Shown here piece after piece: positions 21,271-29,161 of a stretch of 48,311 nucleotides of DNA (its first letter is position 1; each line of letters begins with the position of its first letter). Position numbers and translations under genes: made by a program. The DNA is from Candidatus Doudnabacteria bacterium. GTDB taxonomy: Bacteria; Patescibacteriota; Doudnabacteria; UBA920. Location of the stretch: positions 52,037 to 100,347 of the forward strand of contig PLYC01000032.1 of NCBI GenBank assembly GCA_003151625.1, written 5' to 3'. The notes under the pieces are model-generated. The model saw only the letters and a list, made by a program, of their open reading frames with translations. It made no database searches and was not told the origin of the DNA.

Positions 21271-22170
21271 TTAAATTTTAAACAGATTTTTTGCGTTTTG
21301 GGTTGTTGCCTCCGCTATTTCATCGGCCGTCAGATTTTTTATTTGAGCCACCTTCTCTGCGACAAACCTTACAAAACTCGGTTCGTTCCGTTTGCCGCGG
21401 TTGGGCGGCGGAGTAAGAAACGGGCAGTCGGTTTCCAAGATGATTTTATCGAGTGGCGTCATTCGCACCAACTTTTCCATATTACCGGTTTTGTCAAAAG
21501 TGATTATACCATTAAAGCTTACGTAACCGCCGCGGTCTAAAAACTTTTGGAGGTACTCAAGGCTGCCCGTGAAGCTGTGGACTTCAAATCTTAGGTTGGC
21601 TCCAACCCCCTCCCCGCCCTTCGGGCGGGACTCCCCCTCAGCAAGGAGGAGATGCTCCGCAGTTTTGCTCTCGTCAAGAATCTCAAGCAAATCATCAAAC
21701 AACTCATTATTCCCCTTTTCCGGACGACTGTGAATGACCAAAACTTTATTTAATTCTTTCGCCAGTTTAACCTGCGCCCGAAATGCGTCTTTTTGTTTTT
21801 GTTTAATTAACTTTGGATCCACTCCTTCGGGCATCCTATAATAATCCAAGCCGCATTCCCCTATTCCCACGACTTTGGGATCCCTCGCCAATTTTTTATA
21901 TATCTCGTAATCAAAAACTTCCTCGCGGGTCTGGAAATGCGTTTCTTCTTCATCTACTACCTGCGAGTGTGTGTGCTCCGGGTGGAGGCCGACAACCGCG
22001 TAAACTCCCGATGGAAATTGGTTCGCCAATTCCACGCACTGACTGGATGTATCTATCTGTGATCCGACGTTTATTACCCACACCCCGCTGTCCAAAGCCC
22101 GCTGCAAAACTTCTTTGGCATCGTCTAAAAAAGCGTGAAAATTTACGTGGGCGTGGGTGTCGATTAGCAT
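21271..22170 (-). CDS. tatD: TatD-family metal-dependent hydrolase
   Basis: 299 aa. TIM-barrel hydrolase (DNase/RNase-type in characterised members). Metal ligands: HAH at residues 6-8, GECGLDYYRM (E105), VLVIHSRP (H147), VHSFTGS (H198) and LETDCPFLTPP (D248). Residues ~170-194 (EHLLLAEGESRPKGGEGVGANLRF) are encoded by a GC-rich dispersed repeat and enlarge one loop; the family length is ~255-265. The leader before the ATG has the AAATCT word motif. Lies between leuS and metG; the metG-tatD order is common in bacteria. Confidence 0.93.
   Translation of the reverse strand: MLIDTHAHVNFHAFLDDAKEVLQRALDSGVWVINVGSQIDTSSQCVELANQFPSGVYAVVGLHPEHTHSQVVDEEETHFQTREEVFDYEIYKKLARDPKVVGIGECGLDYYRMPEGVDPKLIKQKQKDAFRAQVKLAKELNKVLVIHSRPEKGNNELFDDLLEILDESKTAEHLLLAEGESRPKGGEGVGANLRFEVHSFTGSLEYLQKFLDRGGYVSFNGIITFDKTGNMEKLVRMTPLDKIILETDCPFLTPPPNRGKRNEPSFVRFVAEKVAQIKNLTADEIAEATTQNAKNLFKI
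21600..21665. repeat. In-frame repeat inside tatD
   Basis: 'ccccctccccgcccttcggg' plus 'ctccccctcagcaaggagg' and 'gatgctccgc'; family member shared with M24, metG and ATP-grasp insertions. Confidence 0.65.
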
Positions 22171-22211
22171 TTCAGATTTAAGATTAAAGATTTAAAAAAC
22201 AAAAGCCTAAT

Positions 22212-22312
22212 GTCATCCCGACCGAGGCGAGTGCATCCGAAGCCGAGTGGAGGGATCCCTCCACTCCGTCCGGCAAAGAATAATGCTCTGAACGGACGTC
22301 GGTCGGGATGAC
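22212..22312. repeat. GTCATCCCGACC...GGTCGGGATGAC inverted repeat
   Basis: 12-bp perfect terminal arms enclose 'gaggcgagtgcatccgaag' and a GGAGGGATCCCTCC palindrome. Located between tatD and metG; related in design to 2358-2451. Confidence 0.75.
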
Positions 22313-22321
22313 ATACTTTAT

Positions 22322-23836
22322 TTATTCTATTCTCGGAAACAACCTCGGAATGTTTTCCAATTTCGGCTCTTTCAAAACCGCTAAAATCTTTTCGCTGGTT
22401 TTTGGTAGGAACGGCTGCAAACTTAGGGCAATTTCGTGCAGTTCCGATAATAAATATTCAATCTCCTTTACCGCTTTTCCCCTGTCAATTTTTATAACTT
22501 TAAACGGTTCATTTTTTTGGATGTATTCGTCGCAACCCTGGATTTTTTTCCAAATTTGGTCGGCGTATTTTTGAAGTTCATAGTTATCAAGCAATACATC
22601 GGACTGATAGGAGGCAATAGGACCGATAGGATTGACGCCGTTACTAATCGCCATCTTCAAAATCCGGCTGGTTAAATTTCCAATGCCGTTGGCTAGTCCC
22701 GCGTTATAGCTTTCCAGAAACTTTCCCCAGGTATAGTCCCCGTCTTCAAAGGTAGAAATTTCTCGCAATAAATAATATCGCAAGGCATCCGTAGCCTGCT
22801 CTTTGGTGAGTCCTTTTGATATCAAGAGATTTATAATCTGATAAGGGTCGGCAACATTACCCAAGCTCTTCGACATTTTTTGTCCGCCGCTGTTTATAAA
22901 ACCGTGGATTATTATTTGTTTTGAGTTAGGCAAACCCGCGCTCATTAGCATTGCCTGCCACATAGCGGATTGTTGGCGGAGGTTATCTTTACCGGCTATT
23001 TGAATGGCGTTGGGGTGTTCTACAGTTCCCCAGAAATCGTAAAACTTAGAACCCTCACCCCAACCCTCTCCCAGAGTGAGAGGGGGGGAAGCAGGGGGCC
23101 ACCCCAATGTCGACACGTAGTTTATTAGCGCGTCAAACCACACGTACATTACATGCGCTTCATCGCCGGGAACCGGCACACCCCAGGACATTTTTTCCTT
23201 TAGCCTGGAAATGGAGAAATCCTGCAGGCCGTTTTTTACAAACTGCTTAATTTCGTTAAAGCGGAAATCAGGCACCACAAATTTGGGATTTTTTTCATAA
23301 AATTCCAAGAGCGGTTTTTCGTACTTGGAAAACCTAAAAAAATAGTTTTCTTCGTCAATGAGCTCAATTTCCAAATGAGGGTGGATTAAGCATCTTCCGT
23401 CCGCATCTAAATCGCTTTCTGTTTTTTCCAACTCACAACCCACGCAGTATTTTATCTTATAAATTTTTTTATATATATCGCCGTTGTCAAAACAGCGCTT
23501 CCAAAATTCCTGCGCCGCGGCAATATGGTGCGCGTCGGTCGTCCGGATAAAATGGATGGCCGGCGATATTCCCAAAGCCGGCATAAGTTGCCTGAATTTG
23601 TCCGCATATTCATCCACGTAATTTTGAATTTCCTTGCCGCGCTCGACGGCCTTGGCAAAAACTTTTTGTCCATGCTCGTCTGTGCCGGTATTAAAAAACA
23701 CATCCTGCTTTAAAACTTCTCCGTGATACCTGGCTATAACATCTGCCTGCACCATTTCCAAAGCAAACCCCAAATGCGGATCGGAGTTAACATATGGCAG
23801 AGTTGTGGTTATGTAAAATTTTTCTTTAGTATCCAT
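22322..23836 (-). CDS. metG: Methionyl-tRNA synthetase
   Basis: 504 aa from ATG complement 23834-23836 (MDTKEKFYITTTLPYVNSDP). The HIGH motif appears as HLGF in PYVNSDPHLGFALEMVQADV. The zinc/connective region KIKYCVGCELEKTESDLD has one CxxC. The KMSKS loop is GGQKMSKSLGN. Anticodon-binding helices follow; no C-terminal EMAP-like tRNA-binding domain. Residues ~247-263 (PPASPPLTLGEGWGEGS) are a translated dispersed repeat. HLGF occurs, to my recollection, in some CPR MetRS, so it is probably lineage-typical. Confidence 0.94.
   Translation of the reverse strand: MDTKEKFYITTTLPYVNSDPHLGFALEMVQADVIARYHGEVLKQDVFFNTGTDEHGQKVFAKAVERGKEIQNYVDEYADKFRQLMPALGISPAIHFIRTTDAHHIAAAQEFWKRCFDNGDIYKKIYKIKYCVGCELEKTESDLDADGRCLIHPHLEIELIDEENYFFRFSKYEKPLLEFYEKNPKFVVPDFRFNEIKQFVKNGLQDFSISRLKEKMSWGVPVPGDEAHVMYVWFDALINYVSTLGWPPASPPLTLGEGWGEGSKFYDFWGTVEHPNAIQIAGKDNLRQQSAMWQAMLMSAGLPNSKQIIIHGFINSGGQKMSKSLGNVADPYQIINLLISKGLTKEQATDALRYYLLREISTFEDGDYTWGKFLESYNAGLANGIGNLTSRILKMAISNGVNPIGPIASYQSDVLLDNYELQKYADQIWKKIQGCDEYIQKNEPFKVIKIDRGKAVKEIEYLLSELHEIALSLQPFLPKTSEKILAVLKEPKLENIPRLFPRIE
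23045..23095. repeat. In-frame repeat inside metG
   Basis: 'ctcaccccaaccctctccc' and 'agagtgagagggggg' halves of the GEGWGEG-type element, translated as PPLTLGEGWGEG. Confidence 0.65.
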
Positions 23837-23897
23837 AAACAAAATAAAAAGGCTATTTAAGCCCTTTTATTATACATTCTATTGCGGTTTTGGACAA

Positions 23898-24227
23898 CTA
23901 CATATTTCTGGGATTTGCCTGTTTAAATTCTTCATAAGGTATTTCTTTTGTGATTGTTTTTTCTCCCTCGGTTCTTCTAACAATAACATACTTACCGGGA
24001 TTAAGTTTAATTTCCTCTTTCGGAGAAGAACCGTAAAGGTCAGTTAAACCTACGTATATCCAACCTGTTTCTGCGGAGCCTGGAACTACAACATTTTCGC
24101 CTGGCTCATAAGCATCAGGGTTGAATTTAAGAACCGAACGTCCCGAATTTTCATGAGTTTGTCTTGTCCTTTCGGTATCGGGATGTAAATTTCTTACATC
24201 ATTTATATCTCTATCTCTATCTCTCAT
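23898..24227 (-). CDS. Hypothetical protein, 109 aa
   Basis: Starts two bases after the AI-2E transporter stop, so co-transcribed. The first codons are a hexanucleotide repeat (AGAGAT three times), giving MRDRDRDIND. The rest is polar with a C-terminal beta-rich half (GWIYVGLTDLYG, KLNPGKYVIVRRTEGEK). No membrane segment or recognised motif. Function unknown; the repeat-bearing start is a possible phase-variable tract. Confidence 0.6.
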   Translation of the reverse strand: MRDRDRDINDVRNLHPDTERTRQTHENSGRSVLKFNPDAYEPGENVVVPGSAETGWIYVGLTDLYGSSPKEEIKLNPGKYVIVRRTEGEKTITKEIPYEEFKQANPRNM

Positions 24228-24229
24228 AT

Positions 24230-25216
24230 TTACCCTTTCTCCCCCGGCCAGAATTCGGTAACCACTACGGTTAAGGCTGTAGCCAAAGGCACGGAAATTA
24301 AAAGACCCAAAACTCCGTAGAGCTGATAGCCAATGAGCAGGGAAAGCAAAACCAGCAAGGGCGAAGTGCCCACGGTTTTTTCCATAATTTTAGGAACCAA
24401 AACATAACCTTCCACTTCGTGTACTAATAAATACAAAATAGCCACCCAAATTGCCAAACTCGGAGCCTGAATAAAGCCAATAAACATTGCCGGAATGGCG
24501 GAAAGGAACGGCCCAATGTAAGGGACAACCTCAAACAACCCCGAAAGCAACGCTAAAACCAGCGCGTACTGCACGTGTAAAATTAACAGGCCGGCATAAG
24601 TAAAAATAAAAATTCCAAAGCTGACGATAATTTGTCCCAAAACCCACATCCCCATTTTGTGTTGGATTTTAGTAATAAGCCCGATCGTAAATTCATGATG
24701 ATGCGCCGGAATTAGCGAAGACACAAAAGTTTTCATCCCCTTTTCTTCCGCCACCAAATAAAACGAAATTACCAAAACCGCAATTGCGTCCAGCGCTCCG
24801 TTAAAAACGCCAAAAGTGTTTTGCACCACGCTGTTGCTGTTGTTAAACCCGGAAAACAAATTGGAAAGAAAATCCTGAACGCTGTACCCCCCAATTTGGG
24901 AGCTAAGCGCGTTGCTGTATTGCGGCAAATTCGCCTCCAAAATTTTTGTTTGCTGAATTACCGGAGGGATCATTAAGCCAATGACCAGAACAGCGATGCC
25001 AATAACCACAACATAAACCATAAACACGCTAATAACCCTGGGAACTTTTCTCGCGTGAAAATAGTTCACCAAAGGATCCATGGCCGAAGCCAAAATTAAG
25101 GCAATTAAAACCAGGACTATAATATCCCTAACCAACCAAATAAAAAGCAAACCCAAAAAGGCAAAAATTACCTCCAAAATTACCTTGGTTGACTTATCTA
25201 GTTCCGAATATTTCAT
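24230..25216 (-). CDS. AI-2E family transporter (PF01594 type)
   Basis: 328 aa membrane protein with 7-8 hydrophobic segments: an N-terminal pair (LEVIFAFLGLLFIWLVRDI), a soluble middle (residues ~90-150), and the C-terminal cluster containing the family's YVLVPKIMEKTVGTSPLLVL motif near residue 270. Members export small solutes or act as Na+/H+ antiporters; the AI-2 role is not general. It begins after a terminator and heads a two-gene unit with 23898-24227. Confidence 0.88.
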   Translation of the reverse strand: MKYSELDKSTKVILEVIFAFLGLLFIWLVRDIIVLVLIALILASAMDPLVNYFHARKVPRVISVFMVYVVVIGIAVLVIGLMIPPVIQQTKILEANLPQYSNALSSQIGGYSVQDFLSNLFSGFNNSNSVVQNTFGVFNGALDAIAVLVISFYLVAEEKGMKTFVSSLIPAHHHEFTIGLITKIQHKMGMWVLGQIIVSFGIFIFTYAGLLILHVQYALVLALLSGLFEVVPYIGPFLSAIPAMFIGFIQAPSLAIWVAILYLLVHEVEGYVLVPKIMEKTVGTSPLLVLLSLLIGYQLYGVLGLLISVPLATALTVVVTEFWPGEKG

Positions 25217-25241
25217 ATAGACATTTTACAAAATTTCCCAT

Positions 25242-25271
25242 AAAAAAGCAAAATCCAGCCTACTGGGCTGG
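25242..25271 (-). terminator. Intrinsic terminator overlapping the stop of 25260-25508
   Basis: CCAGCC (25255-25260) with GGCTGG (25266-25271). On the minus strand it is followed by ATTTTGCTTTTTT. Confidence 0.8.
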
Positions 25272-25508
25272 AGTTTGGGATTTCTCTTCCAAAATTTTTT
25301 TTGCTTCCTTTTTTATGTCATCTAGCTGTTGCAACCCCTCTAAACAATAAACCTTAATTTGTTCTTTTAAAAAATCAGTCAAGCCTTCAGCCTCTAAGTC
25401 TCTCACCAAAATTTTTTGGATAGTTTCGTCCAAGGGAGATCTCTTTATGAGCTCGATAATTTTATTTATTTTATCTTGATTTTCGTTCATATTAGTTTTT
25501 TTCATCAT
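25260..25508 (-). CDS. Hypothetical helical protein, ~76-82 aa
   Basis: Glu/Lys/Leu-rich, predicted all-helical (DKINKIIELIKRSPLDETIQ, then LDDIKKEAKKILEE); no membrane segment. The start is ambiguous: tandem ATGs at 25508/25505 overlap the preceding gene, or ATG 25490 lies one base after that gene's stop; none has a clear SD. Last gene of the nfo transcript, closed by the terminator at 25242-25271. Function unknown. Confidence 0.55.
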   Translation of the reverse strand: MMKKTNMNENQDKINKIIELIKRSPLDETIQKILVRDLEAEGLTDFLKEQIKVYCLEGLQQLDDIKKEAKKILEEKSQTPAQ

Positions 25509-25683
25509 TTAACTGTTCTATAACATCTCTTAAAGTTCTAGTTTCCGGAGCCAAAAATTTGTCCATTTCAGAAAAATTTGAAGGAAAGCCGCCCCTATCT
25601 CGTAGAGCCGAAGAAAGCTTTGTTGAAGGAAAATGTCCATGGGATTCGTTTCTTTCAATCTCTAAACTAAAGTTTTCGCTCAT
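25492..25683 (-). CDS. Hypothetical protein, 63 aa
   Basis: ATG at complement 25681-25683 with AAAGGAAAC just upstream. Polar, Ser/Glu/Arg-rich, no recognised motif or Cys (MSENFSLEIERNESHGHFPS at the start). Fifteen bases downstream of nfo and overlapping or abutting the next small ORF, so part of the same transcript. Confidence 0.5.
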   Translation of the reverse strand: MSENFSLEIERNESHGHFPSTKLSSALRDRGGFPSNFSEMDKFLAPETRTLRDVIEQLNDEKN

Positions 25684-25698
25684 ATGTTTCCTTTCTTT

Positions 25699-26565
25699 TT
25701 ATTTCAAATTATTTCTTAATTTCTTTAATATCTCCATATCCTTTTCCACTTTATCATGTTCAGTTTCAAAAATCAACGGCATGTCAAGGCTTTTTGAGGC
25801 AAAAAATTCCAAAAGCGCTTTAAAACCTGTTTCTCCAATTTTGCCCTGGCCAATATGTTCGTGCCGATCCTTTTTGCCGCCAAATTCTATTTTGGAATCG
25901 TTTATATGGCTCATTTTTAGCCACTTTAGCCCAATTATTTTATCAAAAGACTTAAATGTTTGTTCAACCGCGTCGGCGTCGCGAAGATCGTACCCGGAAG
26001 CAAAAGCGTGCTGGGTATCAAAACATATGCCACCAAAGGTTTTAAACTTTACCAGAGGTTTCATAAGCTCCGCCAGTTGCTCAAACGTTCCGCCAAGCGT
26101 TGCTCCCGCGCCCGCGGCAATTTCCAACAAAAATTGAGTGTCACCTTTGTATTTTTTTAAAACATCGGCCAAACCTTCTTTAGCCTGCTTGAGCGCGGCT
26201 TTTTCACCCAAGTCTTTTCCGCTGCCCAAATGGGTCATTACATATTTTGCGCCCAAGGAATTGGCACGTGACATCTCCTCACCCACAACCGATATGGATC
26301 CGTGATAAATCCTTGCTTCTTTGGAACCAAAATTTACAAAGTAGGGACAATGAACTACGAACGTATCAAATCCATGCTTCTGCATTTCAATCTTAAATCT
26401 TTCAATCATTAAATCATTCAATTCAGATGCCTTTCCTCCCATAGGCGGGCGCGTAAAAATTTGAAAGGTCTCACAGCCCAAAGCGGCCGCGTTCCCCGGC
26501 GCGTTAAAAACTCCTCCCGCGGCGCTAACATGACAACCAATTTTTAACTTTGTGTCTTTAGCCAT
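25699..26565 (-). CDS. nfo: Endonuclease IV (AP endonuclease)
   Basis: 288 aa from ATG complement 26563-26565. Zn-dependent TIM-barrel enzyme that cleaves 5' of abasic sites in base-excision repair. Motifs: KIGCHVSAAGGVFNAP, YVMTHLGSGKDLG (His metal ligand), FLLEIAAGAGATLGG (Glu), ICFDTQHAFASGYD (Asp, His), MSHINDSKIEFGGKKDRHEH and a C-terminal PLIFETEHD. The start overlaps the 3' end of the NUDIX gene by 22 bases, which suggests translational coupling. Confidence 0.94.
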   Translation of the reverse strand: MAKDTKLKIGCHVSAAGGVFNAPGNAAALGCETFQIFTRPPMGGKASELNDLMIERFKIEMQKHGFDTFVVHCPYFVNFGSKEARIYHGSISVVGEEMSRANSLGAKYVMTHLGSGKDLGEKAALKQAKEGLADVLKKYKGDTQFLLEIAAGAGATLGGTFEQLAELMKPLVKFKTFGGICFDTQHAFASGYDLRDADAVEQTFKSFDKIIGLKWLKMSHINDSKIEFGGKKDRHEHIGQGKIGETGFKALLEFFASKSLDMPLIFETEHDKVEKDMEILKKLRNNLK

Positions 26566-27092
26566 TCGGTTATTTTTAAATAATTTTCCGGACTTAAACC
26601 ATTGCACCATTTGTCCGGACGCTTTTCTTTGTCTTTAACGTACATATCAAACGCAAACCACTTAGCCTCGATTGTTTCGTCGTCCAAAAATTTTAAATCT
26701 TTTAGGCCGCCGTCAAACAAAAAAACATAATGCTCGTAGATATGTTTCAGTTCCTCGTTCTTACCTTTTTCGATTAACAATAATTTTTCCGCAGTGGTCT
26801 TAATTCCCAACTCTTCATACAATTCCTTTACGGCCGTATCAACAAAAGTCTCTTCAAATTTTACATGACCCCCGTTAAGCGTTTGCCATTTGTTGGGATG
26901 GACTTTTTTTGCCGGCGAACGCTGGGTGCAAAGAATCATGCCGTCCCTGTTTACCACCCAGACATCGGCCACGCCGTGCCACCTGCGAGTGCCCTCGGAA
27001 CAAACCTCGCTCCGGTAACGCGGATGCATCCTAGTGCCGTCCTCATCAAAACACTCCAGAAGCTCGTCTTTAAATTTAGCGGTATAGGCCAT
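26544..27092 (-). CDS. NUDIX hydrolase (IPP-isomerase/YfcD-like subgroup)
   Basis: 182 aa. The Nudix box, GGHVKFEETFVDTAVKELYEELGI seen as GHVKFEE...KELYEELGI (residues ~73-95), has Lys in place of the usual Arg before E. Upstream, RRWHGVADVWVVNRDGMILC and TQRSPAKKVHPNKWQT resemble the IDI/YfcD group. Likely a nucleotide or prenyl-diphosphate-type substrate; not determined. Overlaps nfo, so a housecleaning-repair pairing is plausible. Confidence 0.88.
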   Translation of the reverse strand: MAYTAKFKDELLECFDEDGTRMHPRYRSEVCSEGTRRWHGVADVWVVNRDGMILCTQRSPAKKVHPNKWQTLNGGHVKFEETFVDTAVKELYEELGIKTTAEKLLLIEKGKNEELKHIYEHYVFLFDGGLKDLKFLDDETIEAKWFAFDMYVKDKEKRPDKWCNGLSPENYLKITEWLKTQS

Positions 27093-27110
27093 AACTTTAA
27101 TTATCCGGCG

Positions 27111-27139
27111 TTAGTGTCAAAGGTGACCTTTGACACTAA
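27111..27139. repeat. TTAGTGTCAAAGGT palindrome, 29 bp
   Basis: 14-bp perfect arms around one base; member of the TGTCAAAGG family (2903, 3539, 32557). It starts at the stop codon of gene 27136-27549. Confidence 0.85.
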
Positions 27140-27549
27140 CTATTTTTACTTTTTTGAGCCAAATCTTCATAAACCTTTTGGTCGCCGTATTCAATGTAGC
27201 CTAAATCTTCCGCGGCCAGCGCATAATTGCTACCCGGCTGATGTTTAATGGCGCACCAGTACCTTTCGGTTTCTTTGGCTATAGCCGCTGTAAACGGCAG
27301 CACGCCGTTGGCATATGCGCAATAGGTACAATATATTTTATCGTACCAGCATAAATAACTCAATTTTTGCCGGTCAAAAATTATATATTTTGACCTTTTT
27401 ACGTAAGGCAGGCCATATATGGGGAAACAAACTCGGTGGTATATCTCAATTACCAAATCCAGCAACAGCATAACCAATAGCGGCATCCATACAAACAGTC
27501 CGGCAAACCAATGTCCAAAAATTCTGTTATGATGTTTTTTATATTCCAT
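27136..27549 (-). CDS. Conserved-looking membrane protein with a Cys-rich motif, 137 aa
   Basis: One membrane segment near residues 14-37 (WFAGLFVWMPLLVMLLLDLV). It is followed by a compact Cys/Tyr-rich block at residues ~68-80 (LCWYDKIYCTYCAYANG) and ETERYWCAIKH near 94. The CxxC spacing could hold a metal or Fe-S centre, or a disulfide. The pattern looks conserved (I have the impression of homologues in other bacteria) but no function is known to me. Follows the M16 gene by 37 bases. Confidence 0.6.
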   Translation of the reverse strand: MEYKKHHNRIFGHWFAGLFVWMPLLVMLLLDLVIEIYHRVCFPIYGLPYVKRSKYIIFDRQKLSYLCWYDKIYCTYCAYANGVLPFTAAIAKETERYWCAIKHQPGSNYALAAEDLGYIEYGDQKVYEDLAQKSKNS

Positions 27550-27586
27550 TGTGTCATTTCGTTTATCTGATTAACTAGAAGCTATC

Positions 27587-28855
27587 TTAAACATCCAGTA
27601 ACTTTTTAAACTGGCTTTCCGTTTTATATGGGCCTATTATAGCCAGGGACATATTTTTATTTTGGAATAAATCTTGCGCGATTTTTTGCACATCTTGCGC
27701 AGTGACCGCGTCTATTTTTTTAAACACTTCAATTGGCGTTTCTATTTTTTTATAAAATGCCGCGTGCTCCATAAACCAATCCAGGCGAACCTGATTGTCT
27801 TCTAGGGCCAAAATTGTTTTGCCTTTAAGATAGTCCTTGGCTTTTTGTAATTCCTTATCCCCGACCTTGGCGGTTTTTATTTTTTTCAGCTCTCCAATAA
27901 TTACCGTTAACGCCTCTTCTATTTTGCCAACTTGCACGCCGCTACCTATATTAAATAAGCCGGTGTCCTGATAAGCGCCGCCGCTGGCTCTAACGTAATA
28001 GCCCAAGCCCCGCCGCTCCCGCACTTCCATAAACAAACGCGAAGACATTCCCCCGCCCAGTATTGCCGACAAAACCGATTGCCCCGCCCCTCTTTTGTCG
28101 CCGTACGCAAACCCTTTAAAACCCAAAGACAAATGCGACTGCTCGGTTTGTTTAAACTGCAATTTCAGCCTTGGCGCGGATTGTTTGTCTTTGGCTTTAG
28201 CCCATCCGCCAAATTTGCGTTTTGGATATTTTTGCCAGTGGGACTTAATTAAACTGTTTAATTTTTTTTGATCGTACTTTCCGGAAATTCCCAAAATCAT
28301 ATTGGATGTTTGGTAATGCCTTAAAATGTAGTCGGCAAACATCTCCCGGGTGAATTTTGTGACCGTTTCTTTTGTGCCGGCAATGTCGCGCCCCAGGGCA
28401 TCACCATGCCACATGGTGCCCTCTAAAACATTCTCTATTTCCGCCATGGGCATATCTTTGTACATATTTATTTCTTCCACTATTACGCCCTTTTCGCGCT
28501 CAAGTTCAGCCGGATCGAACAGCGGATTTTGTATCATATCCGTAAGCACTTCAAAAATCAGCGGCAAATGCTGGCTGGCGGACTTAATGTAAAATTGGGT
28601 ATGCTCTTTTCCCGTATTGGCGTTCATTTCCCCGCCAATGCTGTCTATGAGCGTGGATATTGCCATGGCTGATGGATATTTTTTGCTGCCTTTAAACAAA
28701 AAGTGCTCCAAAAAATGGGAAATGCCGTTTTCTTTTAGCGTTTCGCTCCGGCTCCCCGTCTTCACAAAAAAATCCACCACCACGCTTTCAGCGTCATGGC
28801 TGGGAACTTCTATAATAGTTAAACCATTTGGTAAAGTTTTTTTAGCGTATTTCAT
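27587..28855 (-). CDS. M16 family (pitrilysin-type) zinc peptidase
   Basis: 422 aa, one M16 pair of domains. The inverted zinc motif HFLEHFLFKG (HxxEH) is at residues ~47-56, with the third ligand in EKGVIVEEINMY near 120. The C-terminal half contains RERRGLGYYVRASGGAYQDTG, the R/Y substrate-binding motif of the family. Cytoplasmic or processing-peptidase-like role. Last gene of the glyS operon (four bases after 28860-29159). Confidence 0.92.
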   Translation of the reverse strand: MKYAKKTLPNGLTIIEVPSHDAESVVVDFFVKTGSRSETLKENGISHFLEHFLFKGSKKYPSAMAISTLIDSIGGEMNANTGKEHTQFYIKSASQHLPLIFEVLTDMIQNPLFDPAELEREKGVIVEEINMYKDMPMAEIENVLEGTMWHGDALGRDIAGTKETVTKFTREMFADYILRHYQTSNMILGISGKYDQKKLNSLIKSHWQKYPKRKFGGWAKAKDKQSAPRLKLQFKQTEQSHLSLGFKGFAYGDKRGAGQSVLSAILGGGMSSRLFMEVRERRGLGYYVRASGGAYQDTGLFNIGSGVQVGKIEEALTVIIGELKKIKTAKVGDKELQKAKDYLKGKTILALEDNQVRLDWFMEHAAFYKKIETPIEVFKKIDAVTAQDVQKIAQDLFQNKNMSLAIIGPYKTESQFKKLLDV

Positions 28856-28859
28856 TTTA

Positions 28860-29159
28860 TTAATTTACAATTTCTAAAAATTCACGCATTCGTTTTGAAC
28901 GATCAATAAGACCATCAACCACCTTAGATGTAACTTGCTTCTTTTTATAAGGCCCGTTGTTGTACAACGCTTCGTAAAGCTCATTCATGTCATTCCAAAG
29001 CTTTTGAGCCGCAAGACTTTCTCCGACTGATTTTTTATCTCGATAAGCCTTCCATAAATCCTTCATCTCAGCATCCAACCTCCTATAGTCCAAAACGCGC
29101 TGACTGTTGTGTTCTATTTCCCCGGGATTCGGAGTAATAGGATTCTCATATTTTGACAT
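28860..29159 (-). CDS. Hypothetical protein, 99 aa
   Basis: ATG complement 29157-29159, two bases after the M24 stop. Charged and helical (DYRRLDAEMKDLWKAYRDKK, KLWNDMNELYEALYNNG), coiled-coil-like. No known domain. Conserved position in the operon suggests it is expressed with the two peptidases. Confidence 0.6.
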   Translation of the reverse strand: MSKYENPITPNPGEIEHNSQRVLDYRRLDAEMKDLWKAYRDKKSVGESLAAQKLWNDMNELYEALYNNGPYKKKQVTSKVVDGLIDRSKRMREFLEIVN

Positions 29160-29161
29160 AA

